A DNA stretch of 64,000 nt from Rhodocyclaceae bacterium (GCA_016791115.1 JAEUNL010000064.1:124001-188000); one strand, 5' to 3'; positions 39,276-50,414 are shown, numbered from the stretch's first letter. Numbers and translations are program-made. Notes: generated by a model not told the origin, from the sequence alone.

Positions 39276-41480
39276 TCAGGCGCGACGCGCCGAGACGACA
39301 GACGGCACGTCGCCGATCAGTTTCAGTGCACGCTGGATCTGGGGCACGCCGGACACTTCCACCGTGAAGCTCATGAACGCGCGCCCCTGCCTCGACAGCG
39401 TATTCACGGCTATCACGTTGATCTTCTCGCGCGAAAGAACCTCGGAGATATCCCGCAACAGTCCGGTACGATCAGCGCATTCGACGGCGATCTCGACCGG
39501 GTATACGGCACCGCCCTTTTCGCCTGCCGACTCGCCCCAGTCTGCTGCAATGACACGCTCGGGATTCACCCGCGCCATGTTCGCGAAGTTCGGGCAATCG
39601 GCACGGTGGATCGACACGCCCTTGCCACGGGTCACGTAACCCATTATCGCGTCCGGCGGCGCGGGCTTGCAGCAGCGCCCAAGCTGCGTCAGCAGTTTGC
39701 CGACGCCGACCACCAGTACGCCGTCGTCGCCGTCGCCCGCCTTGCTCTTGCGCGGCACGAACTCCGGCGCCGCCGTCGGTTCGGACGGACCACGCAAGGC
39801 AACCTGCAGCGCACGCGGCCCGAGGTCGTTGCGCCCTGCGGCGAGAAACATGGCTTCGGCATTGGCGAAGCCGAGCTTGCCGGCCAGTTCGTCGATGTTT
39901 GCCTGCGTCGCCCCTTCGCGCTGCAACTCGCGCGCCACCCAGGCGCGGCCGTCGGCCAGCGTCTGGGCCTCGTCCTGCTCCGAGAACCACTGCTTGACCT
40001 TGGTACGCGCACGCGAGGAATGCAGGTAGCCCAGCTGTGCATTGAGCCAGTCGCGCGAAGGCCCGCCCTGCTTCGTCGAGACGATTTCGACCGTCTGCCC
40101 GGACTTCAACTGGGTGTTGAGCGGCACCAGCGCACCATCGACCTTCGCACCGCGGCAGCGATGGCCGAGTTCGGTGTGCACACGGTAGGCGAAATCGATC
40201 GGCGTCGAACCGCGAGGCAGATCGATCACCCTGCCCTGCGGCGTGACAATGTAGATCGTGTCGTCGAGCGCTGCGCGCTTGAACTGCTCCACCCAGTCCG
40301 ACGAATCGGCGATCTCGTCACGCCACGAGAGCAGATCGCGCAGCAGCGCCAGCTTGTCGCCATACGCATCCTGCGCCGCGCCACCGCTCATGCCTTCCTT
40401 GTAGCGCCAGTGCGCTGCCACGCCAAGCTCCGCATGGTTGTGCATGTCGCGCGTGCGTATTTGCACCTCGAGCGAACGTCCATCCTCGGCAATCACCGCA
40501 GTGTGAAGCGAGCGGTAGAAATTTCCCTTCGGCTTGGAGATGTAGTCGTCGAATTCCTTGGGCACCGGCGTCCACATCTGATGCACCAGGCCGAGAACGG
40601 TGTAGCACTCGCGGACCTCTTCGACGATCACCCGCAGTGCACGCACATCATAGACCTCGGAAAACGCGAGATCCTTGGCGCGCATCTTGTTCCAGATGCT
40701 GTAGATGTGCTTGGGTCGCCCATAGATCTCGGCCTTGATGCCGGCCGCTGAGCATTCCTTGCGCAACCGTGCGATGGCATCCGCGATGAACTGCTCACGC
40801 TCGACACGCTTCTCGTCGAGCTGCTTCGCAATGCGCTTGTACGTCTCAGGCTCGAGGAAGCGGAACGACAGATCCTCCAGCTCCCATTTGAGCTGCCAGA
40901 CGCCAAGGCGGTTTGCCAGCGGCGCGTAGATGTCCATCGCCTCGCGTGCAATCTCCGCACGGCGCTCGTCAGGGTGGTCGGTGTAGTAGCGCAGTGTCTG
41001 GGTACGGCTCGCCAGTCGCAGCAGCACCACACGGATGTCTTCGACCATTGCCAGCAGCATCTTGCGCAGCACTTCGGTCTGCGCGCGCACTTCCGGCACG
41101 GAGGAAAGCGCCGTCGCACGCGTGATCAGCCGCAGGCCATTGAGCCGATGCAGCCCGGTAACGAGACGTGCCACTTCGTGGCCGAACTCGCGCTCGATCA
41201 AATCGCCGGCCTGGGGCTGGTGGTCGTGTATCGCGAACAGCAAGGCAGCCAGTCGCGTGTCGACGTCGAGCCGCTGCGACACGGTTATCAGCGCCATGCC
41301 CAGCACATGCTGCCAGACCGGCTCGCCAGTGCCGAGATGCTTGTCTCGATAGATTGGTTCGATGATTTCGAGCGCGCGCTCGATGCGCCTGCTCGACAAC
41401 TCGTCCAACCCTTCGCACAACTGGTCGATCGGTACTTGAGCGACGCCGGACGCGTCGATGGAATGAGTCACGGATACCAT
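39276..41480 (-). CDS. relA: RelA-type (p)ppGpp synthetase, hydrolase site degenerate
   Basis: A 734-residue RelA/SpoT homologue. The HD hydrolase region reads 'LLFAIHDHQPQ' (His85-Asp86) without the following Glu-Asp of active SpoT ('HDVIED'), so hydrolysis is probably lost. The synthetase is intact ('YDVRALRVIVEEVRECYTVLG' in part, 'GNFYRSLHTAV'), and the 'EFDD' at 309-312 is the acidic EXDD motif of monofunctional RelA, not the RXKD of bifunctional SpoT. TGS ('TIYIVTPQGRVIDLPRGSTP' in part), a Cys/His helical region and a C-terminal ACT domain ('EIAVECADRTGLLRDISEVL' in part) follow. The ATG at 41480 is divergent from mtfA. Confidence 0.95.
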   Translation of the reverse strand: MVSVTHSIDASGVAQVPIDQLCEGLDELSSRRIERALEIIEPIYRDKHLGTGEPVWQHVLGMALITVSQRLDVDTRLAALLFAIHDHQPQAGDLIEREFGHEVARLVTGLHRLNGLRLITRATALSSVPEVRAQTEVLRKMLLAMVEDIRVVLLRLASRTQTLRYYTDHPDERRAEIAREAMDIYAPLANRLGVWQLKWELEDLSFRFLEPETYKRIAKQLDEKRVEREQFIADAIARLRKECSAAGIKAEIYGRPKHIYSIWNKMRAKDLAFSEVYDVRALRVIVEEVRECYTVLGLVHQMWTPVPKEFDDYISKPKGNFYRSLHTAVIAEDGRSLEVQIRTRDMHNHAELGVAAHWRYKEGMSGGAAQDAYGDKLALLRDLLSWRDEIADSSDWVEQFKRAALDDTIYIVTPQGRVIDLPRGSTPIDFAYRVHTELGHRCRGAKVDGALVPLNTQLKSGQTVEIVSTKQGGPSRDWLNAQLGYLHSSRARTKVKQWFSEQDEAQTLADGRAWVARELQREGATQANIDELAGKLGFANAEAMFLAAGRNDLGPRALQVALRGPSEPTAAPEFVPRKSKAGDGDDGVLVVGVGKLLTQLGRCCKPAPPDAIMGYVTRGKGVSIHRADCPNFANMARVNPERVIAADWGESAGEKGGAVYPVEIAVECADRTGLLRDISEVLSREKINVIAVNTLSRQGRAFMSFTVEVSGVPQIQRALKLIGDVPSVVSARRA

Positions 41481-41539
41481 GGCGCAATTATCCCACGTAG
41501 AATACGGGAGATTCGCAACTCGCCCGTTGGTTCCCCGGC

Positions 41540-42325
41540 ATGTTCTCGGCTTTCCGCCGCTGGCAGCGCCAGCAGACTGCATCCAGCTACGAGGTGGACG
41601 ACGCCTGCTGGCTTGCCGTCGAGCAGCGCCTGCCGTTTCTCGCCTTTGTCGATGATGGCGACCGCGCACGCCTGCGCGCCCTTGCGCTCGAGTTTCTCGC
41701 CGACAAGGAGATCGCCGGCGCACACGGACTCGAGGTCACCAACGAAATCCGCCTGACGATCGCGCTACAGGCTTGCCTGCCGATCCTCAAGATAGGCCTC
41801 GAGGCCTATGATGACTGGGTTGGCATCGTCGTCTACCCGGGAGACTTCGTGATTCCGCGCAACGTCACCGACGACGCGGGCGTGGTTCATGAGTACGACG
41901 ACCCGGTGCTCGGCGAAGCCTGGCAGGGGGGCCCTGTGCTGCTGTCCTGGTTCGATGAAAGCGAACAGAGCGACGGCGTGAACGTCGTCATCCACGAGTT
42001 CGCGCACAAGCTCGACATGCGCAGCGGCGAACCCGACGGCATGCCTGCGCTGCCGCCCGCGATCGACCGGCGCAAATGGGCACGCGATTTCAGCGACGCG
42101 TACGCGGACTTCTGCCTGCGCGTCGACGAAGGAGAAGACGTGGCGCTCGACCCATACGGGGCGGAACATCCGGCAGAGTTCTTTGCGGTGATGAGCGAAG
42201 CCTTTTTCGAGACGCCGCTGTTGCTGAAGGAGGAGTATCCCGCCGTCTATGACCAGCTAGCGGCCTACTACCAGCTCGACCCCGCGCTGGGCGAACTGCG
42301 GCTCAACGAGGCCGGCCACGCATGA
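41540..42325 (+). CDS. mtfA: MtfA-family (M90) zinc peptidase
   Basis: A 261-residue soluble metallopeptidase. The zinc site 'VIHEFAHKLDM' (HExxH) and the distal ligand region 'AEFFAVMSEAFFE' are present, as is the 'NEIRLTIALQACLPIL' segment, all typical of MtfA/YeeI. In E. coli MtfA binds the Mlc repressor and affects glucose uptake; a Mlc target is not evident here. It starts divergently from relA. Its stop overlaps the next ATG by four bases (ATGA). Confidence 0.92.
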   Translation: MFSAFRRWQRQQTASSYEVDDACWLAVEQRLPFLAFVDDGDRARLRALALEFLADKEIAGAHGLEVTNEIRLTIALQACLPILKIGLEAYDDWVGIVVYPGDFVIPRNVTDDAGVVHEYDDPVLGEAWQGGPVLLSWFDESEQSDGVNVVIHEFAHKLDMRSGEPDGMPALPPAIDRRKWARDFSDAYADFCLRVDEGEDVALDPYGAEHPAEFFAVMSEAFFETPLLLKEEYPAVYDQLAAYYQLDPALGELRLNEAGHA

Positions 42326-42942
42326 ACGCGACGGACCATGCGGGCATCTGCAGAAGTGAATCGGAATCCATGAATCCTGTCGATGAAAACGCGATCCGTT
42401 CCGAGATGCAGCACTGGATCGAGAAGGCCGTGATCGGCCTCAATCTTTGCCCGTTCGCAAAGTCGGTGGTCGCGAAGAAGCAGGTCCGCATCGTCGTCAG
42501 CCAGGCGCGGCACATCGACGCATTCCTCGAAGAGCTCGACCGCGAACTCGCGCTGCTCGCGGCGACCGACCCGGCCGAGATCGACACCACGCTGCTCATA
42601 CATCCGACACTGCTGCCGGATTTTCTCGACTTCAACGACTTCGTCGAACTCGCGGAAGCGGCCGTGAGCGGCAACGAGTACGAGGGCGTCATCCAGGTCG
42701 CGAGCTTTCACCCTCGCTTCCAGTTCGAGGCCACCGGTCGCGACGACCCGGGCAACTTCACCAACCGCGCCCCCTATCCGACCCTGCACCTGCTGCGCGA
42801 GGCGGGCATCGAGCGTGCGGTCGAGGCGTTCCCCGAAGCAGCAACCATCTTCGAGCGCAACATCGAAACAATGGAAAAGCTCGGTGTCGCCGGCTGGAGG
42901 GCGCTCGGCATGAAGCACGGGCTCCCCGACGAAGAAAGCTGA
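42322..42942 (+). CDS. DUF1415 family protein
   Basis: A 206-residue cytosolic protein of the DUF1415 family. The conserved signature is 'IEKAVIGLNLCPFAKSVV' in part, then 'IDTTLLIHPTLLPDFLDFNDF' in part and 'FHPRFQFEA.......TNRAPYPTLHLLRE'. The family is common in beta- and gammaproteobacteria with no defined role; the 'NLCPFA' cysteine might be redox-active or a metal ligand. It is translationally coupled to mtfA by an ATGA overlap. Confidence 0.88.
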   Translation: MNATDHAGICRSESESMNPVDENAIRSEMQHWIEKAVIGLNLCPFAKSVVAKKQVRIVVSQARHIDAFLEELDRELALLAATDPAEIDTTLLIHPTLLPDFLDFNDFVELAEAAVSGNEYEGVIQVASFHPRFQFEATGRDDPGNFTNRAPYPTLHLLREAGIERAVEAFPEAATIFERNIETMEKLGVAGWRALGMKHGLPDEES

Positions 42943-43088
42943 CCGACGCGCGAAGCCTGTCGACGGGCCGCCCGAGAGGCGCATCGCGACTTGCTCATAG
43001 CGCTACCATCCCGGAACGCCGCGCCAGATGGCGACTGCAGGCATGGCTAGCCCAGGATCAAGCATCCATGCGCCCTGCAGCCTGGCAG

Positions 43089-43628
43089 TCAGGGCAGGTT
43101 GCCGCTGCGGATCTCGTCCAGCAACAGCAGGTCCGCGACGTCGCGTCCATTGACACGTACAACGGCCTCGATCGTGCCATCCGCATCTTCGCGGCGATCG
43201 ACAAGCGAAATGTCGCCGCCATCGAGCGCCTTTTGCAGGCGCTGCTTGCCCAGCTCAGAGCCCTCGGGTGCGATGAATGGCGCACCGCGCACGCGTATGC
43301 GCTGCCCGTTCAGGTAGAACGACTGGGGGTCGGCTGCATAGGCACGCGTCGGCACGCTCTTTGGCACCACCGGATCGGCACGCACCGGCGTCGCCGCCCC
43401 GTCGCCCTGCACCGTCGGTGCCGCGGGTGGCGCACGGCGCCCCTTGCCCGATTTCGATTTCTTTCCACGCGTCGCCACGGCCTTCTTCACGCCGGTCGCG
43501 GCAGTCGGTTTGCCCTTGCCATGCCGAGCGGTACTCGCCTTCGCAGCCGGTTTCGCGGCAGCCGGCGGCATCCAGGGCGGCACCGCGAACAGCAGCGCAA
43601 TCAGGATGGGCAGACATTTGATTCTCAT
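43089..43628 (-). CDS. Small secreted protein, possibly a degenerate nuclease-like fold
   Basis: A 179-residue protein with a signal peptide (about residues 1-24, ending 'PPAAA'). A low-complexity Lys/Ala/Gly-rich linker runs to about residue 75, then a 100-residue C-terminal domain: 'FYLNGQRIRVRGAPF', 'GKQRLQKALDGGDISL' and 'AVVRVNGRDVADLLLLDE'. The strand order recalls the staphylococcal-nuclease (thermonuclease) fold, but the catalytic Asp/Arg/Glu set is not visible. I do not recognise a function. It is divergent from tex. Confidence 0.7.
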   Translation of the reverse strand: MRIKCLPILIALLFAVPPWMPPAAAKPAAKASTARHGKGKPTAATGVKKAVATRGKKSKSGKGRRAPPAAPTVQGDGAATPVRADPVVPKSVPTRAYAADPQSFYLNGQRIRVRGAPFIAPEGSELGKQRLQKALDGGDISLVDRREDADGTIEAVVRVNGRDVADLLLLDEIRSGNLP

Positions 43629-43807
43629 GCGGGATCGAACGGGCTCCGGTTGCGCATCGTGACACGACTGATGGCGGCAGGGGCGCGCATTGTACCCCAG
43701 CCCGTGCCGTCGTCATGGCCTGTCTGCGACGCTGAACGGCGACACTTGCCTCACGCGGCGAGTTTCGCCATAGTGCGCGGTCTTTTCCGCATCGCAGAAC
43801 GAAACCG

Positions 43808-46141
<2,334 letters not shown>

Positions 46142-46156
46142 GGCTACAATCCGCGC

Positions 46157-46516
46157 ATGAACGCAATCTACGGCATCAAGAATTGCGACACGATGAAGAA
46201 GGCCTTTGCCTGGCTCGACGAGCACGGCATTCCCTATGACTTCCACGATTTCAAGAAGTCGGGCGTCAACTCGGCGCGACTGCATGCCTGGTGCAAGGTG
46301 CTGGGCTGGAAGACGCTGTTGAACACCAGGGGCACGACCTGGCGCAAGCTCACACCCGAAGAACAGGAGATCACCACGCAGAGCAAGGCCGTGCAGCTGA
46401 TGCAGACCTACCCGAGCCTGATCAAGCGGCCAGTCGTCGAGACGGCGGGCGGGCATCTGCTAGTCGGCTTCGAACCCGCCACCTGGGCCAGCTTCGTCAG
46501 GAATGCCGATGAGTGA
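46157..46516 (+). CDS. ArsC/Spx-family (YffB-like) protein
   Basis: A 119-residue thioredoxin-fold protein. The opening 'YGIKNCDTMKKAFAWLD' has a single cysteine where ArsC and Spx have theirs, and 'FKKSGVNSARLHAW', 'LLNTRGTTWRKL' and 'IKRPVVE' are the conserved YffB features. Arsenate reduction is unlikely without the partner arginine set; a glutathione-linked reductase role is suggested for YffB. It starts 15 bases after tex and its 3' end overlaps the Hsp33 start. Confidence 0.9.
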   Translation: MNAIYGIKNCDTMKKAFAWLDEHGIPYDFHDFKKSGVNSARLHAWCKVLGWKTLLNTRGTTWRKLTPEEQEITTQSKAVQLMQTYPSLIKRPVVETAGGHLLVGFEPATWASFVRNADE

Positions 46517-47378
46517 CGCCGGCAGCGATTTCGTGCAGCGATTCCTGTTCGAAGATCTCGACGTCAGCGGCATGATGGTCCGCCTGAGCCGGGCCTGGCA
46601 GCAGATGCAGTCGCGCCGCGACTATTCCGCGACGGTCCGCAACAGGCTGGGCGAGCTCGCGGCAGTAACCGTGCTGATCGGCAGCAACCTCAAGCAGCCG
46701 GGACGCGTGTCGGTGCAGTTGCGCGGCAACGGACCGCTCTCGCTGCTGCTCGTCGAATGCACCCGGGATCTGCACCTGCGCGGAATGGCGCGGGCGGAAG
46801 GGGTCACGGCGTCACTGCGCCTGCCGGAACTGTTCGCCGATGGCCAACTCACGCTGACCATGCAGGACGACGGCGGACGCAGCGTCTATCAGAGCATCGT
46901 GCCGCTCGACGGTGAAACCGTCGCCGAGGTCTTCGAACATTACCTGTCGCAATCGGTCCAGCATCCGGCCAGCCTGATGCTCGCCGCAGACCGGGACAAT
47001 GCGGTCGGGCTGCTGCTCCAGAAACTCCCGGGCGCGGACCTGCGTGATTCGGACGGCTGGGCGCGCGTGATGCAACTCGCTGCAACCGTGACGGCGCGCG
47101 AGCTTGCCGTCGTGCCGACGGTCGATTTGCTGCCGCGCGTATTCCCGCAAGAATCGATTCGCCTGTTCGATCCGAAGCCGGCGCAATATCATTGCCCGGA
47201 GGATAGGGACAAGGTACGCAACATGCTGCGCACACTCGGACGCGAGGAAGTGATCGCGATCCTGCGCGAACATGGAGAAGTGGTAATCCACGATGAGGTC
47301 TGCAACCACGACTATCGTTTCGATGCCGACGAGATCGCCGCATTGTTTCCGCCAACCCCGCCATCCTCCCTGCATTGA
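46509..47378 (+). CDS. hslO: Hsp33-family chaperone lacking two zinc cysteines
   Basis: A 289-residue Hsp33-family protein. The N-terminal domain ('RGNGPLSLLLVECTRDLHLRG' in part, 'PLDGETVAEVFEHYLSQS') and the C-terminal 'NMLRTLGREEVIAILREHGE' in part are family-typical. Canonical Hsp33 binds zinc by C-x-C and C-x-x-C and is switched on by oxidation. Here the motifs read Cys229-Pro-Glu231 ('YHCPEDRDK') and Asp262-Glu-Val-Cys265 ('HDEVCNHDYRFD'): only two of four cysteines remain. The redox switch is therefore probably altered or absent. The ATG at 46509 is preferred because AGGA lies six bases upstream; an ATG at 46503 has no spacing from it. Confidence 0.9.
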   Translation: MSDAGSDFVQRFLFEDLDVSGMMVRLSRAWQQMQSRRDYSATVRNRLGELAAVTVLIGSNLKQPGRVSVQLRGNGPLSLLLVECTRDLHLRGMARAEGVTASLRLPELFADGQLTLTMQDDGGRSVYQSIVPLDGETVAEVFEHYLSQSVQHPASLMLAADRDNAVGLLLQKLPGADLRDSDGWARVMQLAATVTARELAVVPTVDLLPRVFPQESIRLFDPKPAQYHCPEDRDKVRNMLRTLGREEVIAILREHGEVVIHDEVCNHDYRFDADEIAALFPPTPPSSLH

Positions 47379-47394
47379 GGCAGCGCGGATGGCC

Positions 47395-48093
47395 CTAACC
47401 GCGCTCGAGTGACGCCGCGTCGCCGACCTTCTTCCGTATCTTGGGATTGCCAATGTAGGTGACCTCCGCGCTGCCGCTGACATCCGCCTCGAGGCTGTCA
47501 CGCACTTTCAGGGTGGCGCTCGCCGAGCCCGAGGCGACAACGCGCGCCACGGCACAGTCGAGCTGGCCGGCCCGAAAATCTGCCGAGCCGCCGAGGTGCA
47601 CCTTCTGGCTGCCGGTCGTACCGGCCAGGTCCGCACTGGCCGAACCTGATGCACGCAGGCTCAGCGATTCGATCGTGAGACGCGCCGCCATGACGCCCGC
47701 ACTGCCGGAAATTTCCAGGTGCAGCGCGGGCGCATGCAGGCGCTCGACGCGGACTTCGACACTATCGCCCGCTTCGAGAGCGATCAGGTCGCGCACCGTC
47801 AGTTCGGCCTTCAGCTTCTTCTCCGTGCGCAGGTTGCCGCTGGTCTCGATGATCAGCGTACGGTGCTCCACGCGTGTCACGATGTTGGGCATCAGCCGCG
47901 CCTCGGCCGTGACGAAGAGCTGTTCGCGGTCGCCCTGCGTCACGGCGAGGTCGATCACGCCGTGCACGACCACGCGGTCGAAACCCGACACGGTGCGCGC
48001 CTGGCGCACCACATCCGCGCTCCACGCGTTTCTCAGGAACAATCCGGGCATCGTCATGGACAGGGCGATCTTCAACAACTTGCGGCGATTCAT
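47395..48093 (-). CDS. GIN-domain (DUF2807) exported protein
   Basis: A 232-residue protein with a Tat-like leader ('NRRKLLKIAL', cleavage near 'AWSA'), then a GIN/DUF2807 right-handed beta-helix-like domain: repeated short strands such as 'LHLEISGSAGVMAARLTIES' in part, 'LSLRASGSASADLAG', 'HLGGSADFRAGQLDC' and 'ASGSASATLKVRDSLEADVSG' in part. 'SGSA' turns recur about every 20 residues. Such domains are probable adhesins or cell-surface structural units. Last gene of the six-gene exported-protein run; ten bases from the upstream gene. Confidence 0.85.
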   Translation of the reverse strand: MNRRKLLKIALSMTMPGLFLRNAWSADVVRQARTVSGFDRVVVHGVIDLAVTQGDREQLFVTAEARLMPNIVTRVEHRTLIIETSGNLRTEKKLKAELTVRDLIALEAGDSVEVRVERLHAPALHLEISGSAGVMAARLTIESLSLRASGSASADLAGTTGSQKVHLGGSADFRAGQLDCAVARVVASGSASATLKVRDSLEADVSGSAEVTYIGNPKIRKKVGDAASLERG

Positions 48094-48103
48094 GGCATGG
48101 CGC

Positions 48104-48430
48104 CTATTTGATCAGGCACGAGGCGTTGTGCATGTCGACCAGTTGCAGATTGCCCGATCGCCCCTCGAACTTGTGCCCGGAACTGCCCAACGAGGCCGGC
48201 ACATCCGATACCGGTTCCTCGAATATCAGCCGGCCGTACTGCCAGCAGCGCAGGCTCGGGCCCTTCGCAATGCCGGACGGCCGCTTGGCGGGCGTGATGT
48301 AAGCCGGCGGCGGCAGCGCAACAGGCGTGGCCGCCGCCACTTCGACCGTGCCTGCCGCCCGGTCGCTGCGCACCCCGGCTACTGCAGCCAGCGTCAGCAG
48401 GCAGAGTCCTGCGGCCAATGCGTATCTCAT
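48104..48430 (-). CDS. Small secreted protein of unknown function
   Basis: A 108-residue protein with an N-terminal signal peptide (about 1-20, 'YALAAGLCLLTLAAVAG'). The mature part has a Pro/Ala-rich stretch, then 'LRCWQYGRLIFEEPV' and a final 'LQLVDMHNASCLIK'; the two cysteines could form a disulfide. I do not recognise a family. An ATG at 48442 would add four residues. It follows the CsgG-like lipoprotein by 17 bases and precedes the GIN-domain gene by ten, so it belongs to the exported-protein operon and may be an accessory to secretion. Confidence 0.75.
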   Translation of the reverse strand: MRYALAAGLCLLTLAAVAGVRSDRAAGTVEVAAATPVALPPPAYITPAKRPSGIAKGPSLRCWQYGRLIFEEPVSDVPASLGSSGHKFEGRSGNLQLVDMHNASCLIK

Positions 48431-48447
48431 CTTCGGCTCCATCGTTG

Positions 48448-49992
48448 CTACTGCACTTCGATCTTGAATTGCGCGGACCCCATACCGTTTCCAGCGAGAT
48501 TCCCGAACGCCGCCTTGATCTGATCGAGCGAAGCGTTATCGACCGGTTCAAAGTCGGGCGCCTTGAGCGTTTCGGGCAGGGCATTCAGCGTTTCATTCGG
48601 TGTTGCGAGGCACATGATCGTCTCGCCCTTGCCCTTTTCGCTGGCAGTGATCTGGAACCGCATATCGCCGGGAAGCTTGAGCGGCTCCTTGGCCGACACC
48701 ATCGCGTCGCGCGAGAAGCGGTTCGGGAAGAAGCGCTGCACCTTGTTCTTTTCGTCCCGCATGTAGCAATACACGTAGGCATCGCGGCTTGGCTTCACGG
48801 AAAGGCCGATCACTTCGCCGCGGCGGAACTTGCCGGCGTGCTTGTCCGACGCTATTGCCAGTGCGATGGGCTCGCGCGGCTCGGGGTCGGCGGCCTTGGC
48901 AGCCGTCTTGATCGCGGCGTACGACGCCTGCAGCCTGGCGTGATCGGCATTCAGGTAGCTCGAGAACAGGTCGAGATCGATCTTCGCGTTTACCGGGAGG
49001 CCGACCGCACCGCGGAATTTCTCGATCGCTTCCGCCAGTTGCGGATTGCTCTTGCCGTCGACCGGCCCGCTGTAAATGCCGCGCAGGGAGAACTGGTACT
49101 GGAAATAGCCGATCATCTGCTCGACGTCACCCGACATCGTGTAGTACCAGTCCGAAACTTCCGTCTTCACGGCTTCTGTGTTCGGGTCGGCGCCAAGACA
49201 CCCCCAGTACGGCAAGTTGGTCAGCTTCCCGAACAGCTCGATCACGGAAAGCTCGATGAGATTGCGCAGCGCCTGGCCATTGCCTTCCGACTTGGCGAGA
49301 GCGGTGCTGAAGTTGATGCCGAACTTGCGGTACTGCGCGTCCGAGTCGACACCCTTGCCTTGCTTGAAAATGACCACGCCGTTGCGCGATGTGACGCCCG
49401 GTACGACGGACAGGTCTTCCGTGTCGAGCACCGTTAGATCGACGCCGAGTATCGTCGCCGCGCCGGTGTTCGCCCGCCCATAGCTGAAGATCTCGCCCAG
49501 CGAAACGCCGAACGACGCATCCTTCTTCGCGACGCTCTCGTCGAACTGCGAGATCGAACCCTTGATGTCGAACTGGGGAATCAGCGAATAAGCGCTTTTC
49601 CTCTCGGCTTGCTGCAGGAAGCCGATGACATTGTTGGAATCCTGGCCGTATGCCACCAGCTTGATCGAGCGGCTGCGCTTGGTCATTTCCGAAACTGCAG
49701 AGATCAGCATGTCGCGCGTCCCTGCGCTGACCTTCTTCGTCTGGTCAGTCAACTCCTCGACCAGAACCGAGACATCCCTCACGCCGAACGTGATCATGTG
49801 GTTGTCCATGCAGCGCAAAGCGTGCGAAAAGTTGGTGATCGTCCGGAATGGCGCGGCCTGCGGGCCTACCTTGACCTCGTCGGTGGCCTTCAGTGCTTCT
49901 TCATTGACGGTCGATGCACAACCGCCCAGAACGAAGGCGCCGGCAAGCGTCGCCACCACAGCTCGTCCGACCCCTTCTCCCTTCCGTTCCAT
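48448..49992 (-). CDS. Lipoprotein with CsgG-like, peptidoglycan-binding and DUF4384 regions
   Basis: A 514-residue lipoprotein (lipobox 'VLGGC', lipidated Cys at about 25). Residues 40-275 resemble CsgG, the curli secretion channel: 'IPQFDIKGSISQFDESV' then a variable segment with 'ATILGVDLTVLDTEDLSVV' and 'RNLIELSVIELFGKL'. Residues about 285-345 match a peptidoglycan-binding-1 helix bundle ('QFSLRGIYSGPVDGKSNPQL' in part, 'IEKFRGAVGLPV'). Residues about 375-480 resemble DUF4384 ('DAYVYCYMRDEKNKVQRFFP' in part). CsgG proper is about 260 residues, so this is a three-part fusion. An outer-membrane export role is inferred. Two small secreted genes and the repeat gene surround it. Confidence 0.78.
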   Translation of the reverse strand: MERKGEGVGRAVVATLAGAFVLGGCASTVNEEALKATDEVKVGPQAAPFRTITNFSHALRCMDNHMITFGVRDVSVLVEELTDQTKKVSAGTRDMLISAVSEMTKRSRSIKLVAYGQDSNNVIGFLQQAERKSAYSLIPQFDIKGSISQFDESVAKKDASFGVSLGEIFSYGRANTGAATILGVDLTVLDTEDLSVVPGVTSRNGVVIFKQGKGVDSDAQYRKFGINFSTALAKSEGNGQALRNLIELSVIELFGKLTNLPYWGCLGADPNTEAVKTEVSDWYYTMSGDVEQMIGYFQYQFSLRGIYSGPVDGKSNPQLAEAIEKFRGAVGLPVNAKIDLDLFSSYLNADHARLQASYAAIKTAAKAADPEPREPIALAIASDKHAGKFRRGEVIGLSVKPSRDAYVYCYMRDEKNKVQRFFPNRFSRDAMVSAKEPLKLPGDMRFQITASEKGKGETIMCLATPNETLNALPETLKAPDFEPVDNASLDQIKAAFGNLAGNGMGSAQFKIEVQ

Positions 49993-50026
49993 CTCCTCGC
50001 TCCTCGACGTCCTTCGTTCTTCGCGC

Positions 50027-50350
50027 TTACTTGCAGCGGTTGTCCGCGTTGATCACGTCGCCTTTGACCACGACGATGATCTCCTTGGGCGCCGCGCCTC
50101 GCGGTGCGTTGATGCTGTTGCCAATATTGATCCCGCAATCGCTGATGCCGGCGTTCTCGCCCGACGCCGGCGATCCGCCGGACGAACTGCGCTGTCCCGC
50201 CCCCATCGTGCTTGACTTCGCACGCGCCTTGGCGAGCTTTGCGAGCGAGGCCTCAGGCAGATCGCTCGGTTCCGCATCGGTCGAATACGCGGGCGGTGCC
50301 ATGGTGCCGATCGCCAGAATCACCGCTACTGCTGCCAGCCTCGTCGTCAT
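50027..50350 (-). CDS. Small secreted protein next to the curlin-like gene
   Basis: A 107-residue protein with a signal peptide (about 1-22, cleavage near 'PPAYS'). The middle is low in complexity (Ser/Gly-rich). The C-terminal 40 residues, with 'ISDCGINIGNS' and 'EIIVVVKGDVINADNRCK', contain two cysteines and may form one disulfide-bonded unit. No family recognised. The ATG at 50350 was preferred to one 42 bases upstream because the signal peptide starts there. It sits between the repeat protein (64 bases) and the CsgG-like lipoprotein (34 bases). A curli-like chaperone or nucleator role is possible but unproven. Confidence 0.7.
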   Translation of the reverse strand: MTTRLAAVAVILAIGTMAPPAYSTDAEPSDLPEASLAKLAKARAKSSTMGAGQRSSSGGSPASGENAGISDCGINIGNSINAPRGAAPKEIIVVVKGDVINADNRCK

Positions 50351-50414
50351 CTCGTTCTCCCCGCGTCCCCGCACCTGCCACCTGGCAGGCACGAGGACCC
50401 GTCGGGTTGGCCCA

